Assembly (NCBI GenBank): GCA_003501365.1
Contig: DNPP01000093.1
Coordinates: 6,489 to 17,181, forward strand
DNA: 10,693 nt
Direction: 5' to 3'
Source of the DNA: Bacillota bacterium
GTDB lineage: Bacteria; Bacillota; UBA4882; UBA8346
The notes under the pieces were generated by a model. It saw only the letters and a list, made by a program, of their open reading frames with translations, was not told the origin of the DNA and did not search any database. This document shows, in pieces, positions 6,950-10,693 of this stretch (positions are counted from its first letter, which is position 1; each line of letters begins with the position of its first letter). The position numbers and the translations under genes are program-made.

Positions 6950-8874
6950 TGGATCAAGAAGTTGATAAAGAAAAAAACGGCAGCTCTGAATACAATGCCA
7001 GTCAGATTCAAGTATTAGAAGGATTAGAAGCGGTACGTCGAAGGCCTAGTATGTACATCGGTAGTACTTGTATCAAGGGTCTACACCATTTGGTTTATGA
7101 AGTAGTTGATAACAGTATCGATGAGGCATTAGCAGGCTACTGCGACCGGATCCTGGTTTCCTTAAATGACGATGGTTCGGTAACTGTAGAAGATAACGGC
7201 CGTGGTATACCGGTGGATATTCAGCCTCAAATAAAAAAATCAGCTTTGGAAGTGGTGCTGACAATTCTTCATGCCGGAGGTAAATTTGGCGGTGAAGGGT
7301 ATAAAGTATCCGGCGGTCTTCATGGGGTGGGTGTTTCGGTGGTGAATGCCCTTGCTGAGACCTTGGAAGTTTGGGTTAAGAAAGACGGTAATCTTTATTA
7401 CCAATGTTATCATAAGGGAATTCCTGTTGAATCGGTGAAAGTTATTGGGCAGGCCGAGGGTAGCGGGACTACAATCAAATTCAAAGCCGACCCGGAGATC
7501 TTCGAAACTGTCGATTTTAGCTTTGAGTACTTGACCCATCGTTTCCGGGAATTGGCCTTTTTAAACCGGGGTGTCAAGATTATTCTAGCTGATGAGAAAG
7601 GCAATAAAGAGCAGATTTTTCAATACAACGGCGGAATCATCTCATTTATCGAGCATCTTAATAAAACGAAGGATCCGGTTCATAAAGAAATTATCTATAT
7701 TCATAAAAAAGTTGAAGATACCGAGGTTGAAGTAGCGGTTCAATATAACGATAGTTATGTTGAGAGCGTTTTTTCTTTCGCCAATAATATCAATACCCAT
7801 GAAGGCGGTACCCATCTTTCAGGGTTTCGGTCCGCTTTAACTAGGACTTTAAATGATTATGCCCGGAAGGCAAATTTAATCAAAGAGAATGAAACCAGTC
7901 TTTCCGGCGATGATGTCCGGGAAGGTCTGACTGCAGTGGTAAGTGCAAAACTCCGGAATCCTCAATTTGAGGGGCAGACCAAGACCAAATTGGGTAATAG
8001 TGACATGCGCGGTTTAGTAGAGACTGTCGTCAATGAGGGCTTAACCGAATTTCTAGAGGAGCATCCGGCGGCCGGAAAAAGAATTATTGAAAAATGTCTC
8101 TTAGCATCTAAAGCCCGTGATGCTGCCCGCAAGGCCAAAGAGCTGACCCGCAGGAAAAGTGCGTTGGATGTTGGATCTTTACCGGGGAAATTAGCGGATT
8201 GTTCATTTAAAGAGCCGGAGCTTTCCGAGCTATATTTGGTGGAGGGCGATTCGGCCGGTGGTTCGGCTAAACAAGGTCGGGACCGGCGCTTTCAAGCCAT
8301 CTTGCCTTTACGTGGCAAAATTCTCAATGTGGAAAAGGCTAGTTTAGATAGGGTTTTAAATAACGAAGAGATTAAAGCGATGATTACTGCACTGGGAACC
8401 GGTTTTGGGGAAGATTTTGATATTTCCAAGTTGAGATATCATAAGATAATTACCATGACCGATGCCGATGTTGATGGCGCTCACATCCGTACCCTGTTGT
8501 TGACCTTTTTTTACCGGTTCATGACTCCGTTGGTAGAGAATGGCTATGTATATATTGCACAGCCTCCGCTGTATCAGGTTAAACAAAATAAAAACGAGCA
8601 TTATGCCTATTCGGATAAGGAACTGGAAGGATTATTGGCTCAAATCGGGCGGCAAGGAATCACGGTCCAACGTTACAAAGGCTTAGGAGAAATGAACGCC
8701 GAGCAGTTATGGGAGACTACAATGAATCCTGAAGGCAGGACTGTTCTCAGGGTGACCATGGAGGACGCAGTTTTAGCCGATGAAACCTTCTCAATGTTGA
8801 TGGGGGATAAAGTTGAACCGCGCAAGGAATATATTTTGGCTCATGCGAAGGAAGTTCGAAATTTGGATGTCTAA
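6949..8874 (+). CDS. gyrB: DNA gyrase subunit B
   Basis: GyrB is the ATPase subunit of gyrase, which introduces negative supercoils with GyrA. The 641 residues show the GHKL ATP site with E51 and N55 in EVVDNSIDEA (51-60), D82 in EDNGRGIP (81-88), the lid GGLHGVGVS (122-130) and K347 in QTKTKLG (343-349). The TOPRIM centre follows, with E432 in VEGDSAGGSA (431-440), PLRGKILN (453-460) and the metal aspartates in TDADVDGAH (504-512). The tail QRYKGLGEMNAEQLW (574-588) and final HAKEVRNLDV are gyrase-like, not ParE-like. ATG 6949 overlaps the remB stop by one base and has AAGGAG (6936-6941) seven bases ahead; an in-frame TTG at 6946 is less likely. gyrA does not follow; a convergent cyclase gene does. 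Confidence 0.97.
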   Translation: MDQEVDKEKNGSSEYNASQIQVLEGLEAVRRRPSMYIGSTCIKGLHHLVYEVVDNSIDEALAGYCDRILVSLNDDGSVTVEDNGRGIPVDIQPQIKKSALEVVLTILHAGGKFGGEGYKVSGGLHGVGVSVVNALAETLEVWVKKDGNLYYQCYHKGIPVESVKVIGQAEGSGTTIKFKADPEIFETVDFSFEYLTHRFRELAFLNRGVKIILADEKGNKEQIFQYNGGIISFIEHLNKTKDPVHKEIIYIHKKVEDTEVEVAVQYNDSYVESVFSFANNINTHEGGTHLSGFRSALTRTLNDYARKANLIKENETSLSGDDVREGLTAVVSAKLRNPQFEGQTKTKLGNSDMRGLVETVVNEGLTEFLEEHPAAGKRIIEKCLLASKARDAARKAKELTRRKSALDVGSLPGKLADCSFKEPELSELYLVEGDSAGGSAKQGRDRRFQAILPLRGKILNVEKASLDRVLNNEEIKAMITALGTGFGEDFDISKLRYHKIITMTDADVDGAHIRTLLLTFFYRFMTPLVENGYVYIAQPPLYQVKQNKNEHYAYSDKELEGLLAQIGRQGITVQRYKGLGEMNAEQLWETTMNPEGRTVLRVTMEDAVLADETFSMLMGDKVEPRKEYILAHAKEVRNLDV

Positions 8875-8976
8875 AAGCTATCAGTTAATAAATAGCGAAG
8901 AGCGGACAGCATTGCAACCGACAGGTCGGGGAAAGAGACCAACTCTTTGGAAGTCGTTACGTCGTTACTCTGCAAG
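8875..8976. other. gyrB/cyclase convergent intergenic region with small hairpins
   Basis: This stretch of 102 bases lies between two converging genes. It contains a short inverted repeat CCGA/TCGG near 8918-8929, a 6-bp hairpin AAAGAG/CTCTTT at 8932-8948, and two tandem copies of GTCGTTAC (8953-8960 and 8961-8968). Neither hairpin is followed by a T-run on either strand. The T-rich run at 8985-8996 has no stem immediately ahead of it. I therefore cannot assign a canonical terminator to gyrB or the cyclase gene. Confidence 0.5.
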
Positions 8977-9972
8977 CTACCGTTGTTTTTTATTTTTATA
9001 TAATTCCTGGTCCGCTTGGTCTAATAATTCATCGAGATGAGCGGCTTGTTCCGGAAAGGATACGATACCGAAAGAGATGGAAAGGCCTTTTTGGGGGAAA
9101 CATTCTTCGCCGGGAAAAGGATATGCTGGGATTTGCTCTTGGATTTGCTTAACTAAATGATTGACATTCTCCGGCGACATATTGGGGACAAAAATGAAAA
9201 ATTCATCACCGGAGACCCGCATTACGGTTCCGGATCCATGGATGACACTTTTCAGGAAACGGCCAAAGATTTTTAATAGGTTATCGCCGCGAAAATGCCC
9301 CCAATGGTCGTTATAATATTTGAAATAGTTAATATCCATCATAATTAGGCTAAAATGTTGATCTTTATTAATGGCTTCAAGAATGATGGTTTTTAAATAT
9401 TGGCGATTATATAATCCAGTCAAGGCATCGCAAAATATCATATTCTTTATCTTTTGATGATAACGAGCCAGAATTTTATGCTGGGTATAAATTATTTTCA
9501 GAATTAGTACCGAAACTAAAAGGTATATTAGAGCGGATAATACCGAAATCAAAGCGAAAGATGTTTGCCAAAGATTGAGTATTAAAAAAAAAGTTAAAAA
9601 AGAGATGCTGATGATTCCGGGGAGTAATCCAAATTCCAAGCTAAACAAGATCATGGGTAGGATTAGGATAATAAACAACGGACTATGGTTTCTTCCCGAT
9701 AAGAATACGAATCCGCTTATGTATAAATTAGTTCCGCCAATAATCACCCAGTCAATCAAATCTAATTGCTGATGCCCGGTCTTTTTTTTGGTTTTATAAA
9801 AGTTGAGTAATAAAATAATTAGGCCGAGTAGTAATAAACCGTTTACAAACAGATTGAGAGATGGGGTAATAACTAAAAAGCTGACTGGAATTGCTATAAT
9901 TAGCAAAAAATGCAGTTTTTGTAGGATTTTACGAAAAATGTAGTTTTTGCTTATGGTATAGTATTTATACAA
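8977..9972 (-). CDS. Membrane-anchored GGDEF-domain diguanylate cyclase
   Basis: This probable diguanylate cyclase makes cyclic di-GMP from two GTP. About six membrane segments occupy residues 20-163 (roughly 20-37, 41-59, 73-92, 98-115, 117-134, 138-163). A linker leads to a GGDEF domain from 182: DALTGLYNR (182-190), DINYFKYYND (213-222), GHFRGD (225-230) and the active-site loop SGDEF (254-258), then LSISFGIVSFP (297-307) and ADQELYKNKK (320-329). The loop's first Gly is Ser; metal-binding D213 and E257 are kept. The usual I-site RxxD five residues before the loop reads HGSG (245-248), so product inhibition there is unlikely. The start is TTG 9972, preceded by AAGGGGGG (9988-9981). The gene is head-on to replication. 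A c-di-GMP riboswitch occupies its leader. The sensed signal is unknown. Confidence 0.9.
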   Translation of the reverse strand: MYKYYTISKNYIFRKILQKLHFLLIIAIPVSFLVITPSLNLFVNGLLLLGLIILLLNFYKTKKKTGHQQLDLIDWVIIGGTNLYISGFVFLSGRNHSPLFIILILPMILFSLEFGLLPGIISISFLTFFLILNLWQTSFALISVLSALIYLLVSVLILKIIYTQHKILARYHQKIKNMIFCDALTGLYNRQYLKTIILEAINKDQHFSLIMMDINYFKYYNDHWGHFRGDNLLKIFGRFLKSVIHGSGTVMRVSGDEFFIFVPNMSPENVNHLVKQIQEQIPAYPFPGEECFPQKGLSISFGIVSFPEQAAHLDELLDQADQELYKNKKQR

Positions 9973-9989
9973 GAAGGTTGCCCCCCTTC
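9973..9989 (-). promoter_or_regulatory. Ribosome-binding-site hairpin of the cyclase gene
   Basis: In the mRNA, GAAGG (9989-9985) can pair with CCTTC (9977-9973), leaving a seven-base loop GGGGCAA. The stem buries part of the Shine-Dalgarno AAGGGGGG and ends right at the TTG start (9972). The bases GGCAACC (9982-9976) inside this element are exactly complementary to GGTTGCC (10077-10071) in the riboswitch aptamer. The local hairpin and the long-range pairing therefore exclude each other, as expected of a translational expression platform. The pairing is visible in the sequence; its role is inferred. Confidence 0.6.
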
Positions 9990-10059
9990 AATATTTATTT
10001 TACGTTTAGTGACCATTTGTACAGCGTCGATTGCGAATTGTTGAGAATAAAAAAAACAA

Positions 10060-10146
10060 CCTATTCATTCGGCAACCCGGCTATCATAGCATCAGCTTTA
10101 GACCCGTGGCTTTGCGTCTCTTACTTTCATAAGATTTGCGTTTTCA
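10060..10146 (-). ncRNA. Cyclic di-GMP-I (GEMM-I) riboswitch aptamer
   Basis: Read on the minus strand, this matches the class I c-di-GMP aptamer. A 6-bp stem UCUUAU/GUAAGA capped by GAAA (10134-10119) is followed by the invariant GACGCAAAGCC (10118-10108). Next comes the receptor side with GGGUCUAAAGC (from 10105), then AGCCGGGUUGCC (10082-10071). Aligned by eye with the Vibrio cholerae Vc2 aptamer, the ligand-contact positions G20, A47 and C92 fall on G10139, A10112 and C10072. G at position 20 favours c-di-GMP over the cGAMP-sensing variant (A20). P1 outside the core is weak. It lies in the leader of the GGDEF gene, about 90 bases before its start. Confidence 0.92.
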
Positions 10147-10184
10147 TGTAAAAAGTTGTCGTTTAATAAGATTTTATACAATTT

Positions 10185-10213
10185 ATTATAACGCCTTCAA
10201 GTAATTAAATCAA
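10185..10213 (-). promoter_or_regulatory. Promoter of riboswitch-cyclase transcript
   Basis: On the minus strand a -35 TTGATT (10213-10208), a 17-base spacer and a perfect -10 TATAAT (10190-10185) lie just upstream of the aptamer. The start near 10178 gives a leader of about 205 nt containing the whole riboswitch. Its -35 is only 17 bases from the -35 of a divergent promoter toward tadA. Confidence 0.8.
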
Positions 10214-10230
10214 TAGCTTGACTTAATATA

Positions 10231-10259
10231 TTGCAAATTCGAAAAATTTTTCTTATAAT
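10231..10259 (+). promoter_or_regulatory. Candidate distal promoter of tadA
   Basis: On the plus strand TTGCAA (10231-10236) and a perfect TATAAT (10254-10259) are separated by 17 bases. Transcription would begin near 10266, about 155 nt before tadA, producing the structured leader described separately. It is divergent from the cyclase promoter. Confidence 0.65.
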
Positions 10260-10265
10260 AATTTT

Positions 10266-10410
10266 AACCGAGGGGGATTTCTTTTTAGCTGGGTTGATAA
10301 AGGCAAGAAAGCTGAAATCAACAGTCTCGTGGTGATTAAGATGAGATTTTTTCTCATTTCTTCTAAAAATGATTACTTGCATGATTCCGGGTGATTGTGA
10401 TAATATAGTC
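10266..10410 (+). other. Unrecognised structured leader upstream of tadA
   Basis: This region has no convincing reading frame and matches no riboswitch class I know. Pairing by eye gives GTTGAT with ATCAAC (near 10293-10298 and 10317-10322). Competing or pseudoknotted with it is TTTTAGCT with AGCTGAAA. CGAG/CTCG may enclose both. A separate hairpin ATGAGA/TCTCAT with a five-T loop lies around 10341-10357. A purine-rich GAGGGGG near 10270 resembles a ribosome site but has no start codon at a proper distance. Function unknown. Confidence 0.4.
10377..10404 (+). promoter_or_regulatory. Candidate proximal promoter of tadA (extended -10)
   Basis: TTGCAT (10377-10382), a 16-base spacer and GATAAT (10399-10404) are preceded by TG at 10396-10397, the extended -10 arrangement. 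Transcription would begin near 10411, only about 11 nt before the tadA ATG, giving an almost leaderless mRNA. This fits the lack of a good ribosome site. An alternative -10, TAATAT at 10401, gives an 18-base spacer. Confidence 0.5.
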
Positions 10411-10421
10411 ATGGTGTTGTT

Positions 10422-10693
10422 ATGGCTGATGATTCCTTTAGCGAAAATCAAAATGAGATTGACCAATGCTTTATCCGTGAGGCGTTGATCGAAGCGGGCA
10501 AGGCAGCCCGGATCGGTGAAGTACCAGTTGGAGCACTCCTGGTGTATGAGGGGCAAGTAATAGCCAGAGCTCATAATCTAAAGGAAACTTCCGGGGATCC
10601 GACTGCACACGCTGAGATTTTAGCTTTACGGAATGCTGCAGAACATAACCAAACTTGGCGCTTAACCGGAGCTACTCTATACACGACTTTGGA
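10422..10693 (+). CDS. tadA: tRNA-specific adenosine deaminase TadA (5' part)
   Basis: TadA converts A34 to inosine in tRNA-Arg(ACG). Ninety complete codons are present before the window ends. Recognisable parts are RIGEVPVGALLVYEGQVIARAHN (about 32-54) and DPTAHAEILALR (near 61-72), which has the zinc-binding His and catalytic Glu in HAE. LTGATLYTTL follows just before the edge; the PCxxC zinc cysteines would follow outside the window. An N-terminal extension, MADDSFSENQNEIDQ, precedes the domain. ATG 10422 has only a weak GGTG (10412-10415) upstream. An ATG at 10411 is out of frame. In many Bacillota tadA precedes the SRP RNA gene and dnaX, none of which is in the window. Confidence 0.92.
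   Translation, partial: MADDSFSENQNEIDQCFIREALIEAGKAARIGEVPVGALLVYEGQVIARAHNLKETSGDPTAHAEILALRNAAEHNQTWRLTGATLYTTL

Noticed and set aside
8932..8948. AAAGAG/CTCTTT hairpin as a bidirectional gyrB/cyclase terminator
   Set aside because: No T-run follows on either strand and the stem is short and A-T rich.
9575..9772. Open frame on the plus strand inside the cyclase gene
   Set aside because: It is antisense to the membrane segments and is a shadow frame rich in Lys and Ile.
10060..10146. cGAMP-sensing variant of the GEMM-I riboswitch
   Set aside because: The position aligned with Vc2 G20 is G (10139), not the A typical of cGAMP-selective members.
10341..10357. ATGAGA/TCTCAT hairpin as an intrinsic terminator before tadA
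   Set aside because: The T's sit in the loop, with only a mixed pyrimidine stretch after the stem; the stem is weak.
10197..10574. Open frame of 125 codons on the minus strand opposite tadA
   Set aside because: It is antisense to tadA and its leader, spans two promoters and shows no family features.
1..10693. CRISPR array, insertion sequence, prophage or tRNA
   Set aside because: No regularly spaced repeats, transposase-like frames, terminal inverted repeats or cloverleaf sequences were seen by eye on either strand.

Overview
This window is the chromosomal replication-origin region of a low-GC Gram-positive bacterium (Bacillota). The evidence is gene order: rpmH-rnpA-yidD-yidC run leftward from the origin, and dnaA, dnaN, yaaA (S4), recF, a DUF721 gene, remB and gyrB run rightward. 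Consensus sigma-A type promoters, GGAGG-type ribosome sites and perfect TTATCCACA DnaA boxes agree with this. The pairing of remB with a DUF721 gene between recF and gyrB recalls Clostridia and related deep lineages more than Bacillus. I cannot name the genus.

Layout. Positions 7-1517 (minus strand) hold a compact operon, rpmH, rnpA, yidD, yidC (ribosomal protein L34, RNase P protein, membrane-insertion factors). It is driven by a perfect-consensus promoter at 1566-1594. Its genes touch or overlap, and rnpA and yidD use GTG and TTG starts. Positions 1530-1936 are non-coding and carry one DnaA-box cluster. dnaA follows (1937-3265). The dnaA-dnaN gap (3266-3510) carries a second box cluster, a DnaA-trio-like array and an A/T-rich unwinding element. 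The origin is therefore bipartite, as in Bacillus subtilis. dnaN, yaaA, recF, DUF721, remB and gyrB (3511-8874) form a tightly packed rightward series of replication and repair genes, with stop/start overlaps at yaaA/recF, recF/DUF721 and remB/gyrB.

The right end is the accessory part. Where gyrA often lies, a membrane-bound GGDEF protein sits convergent to gyrB (8977-9972, minus strand). Its roughly 205-nt leader contains a clear class I cyclic-di-GMP riboswitch (GEMM-I) with its own 17-bp-spaced promoter. The 3' strand of the aptamer is complementary over 7-8 bases to sequence at the ribosome-binding site. The same ribosome site can also fold into a sequestering hairpin. The protein lacks the usual RxxD product-inhibition site, so feedback by the product may act on the mRNA instead of the enzyme. 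A divergent, structured, unrecognised leader of about 150 nt then leads into tadA (tRNA adenosine deaminase), which runs off the window end.

The core genes are ordinary. The riboswitch/cyclase pair, the tadA leader, the DUF721-zinc-ribbon protein and the origin architecture deserve the second look. No tRNA, rRNA, insertion sequence or CRISPR array was seen.
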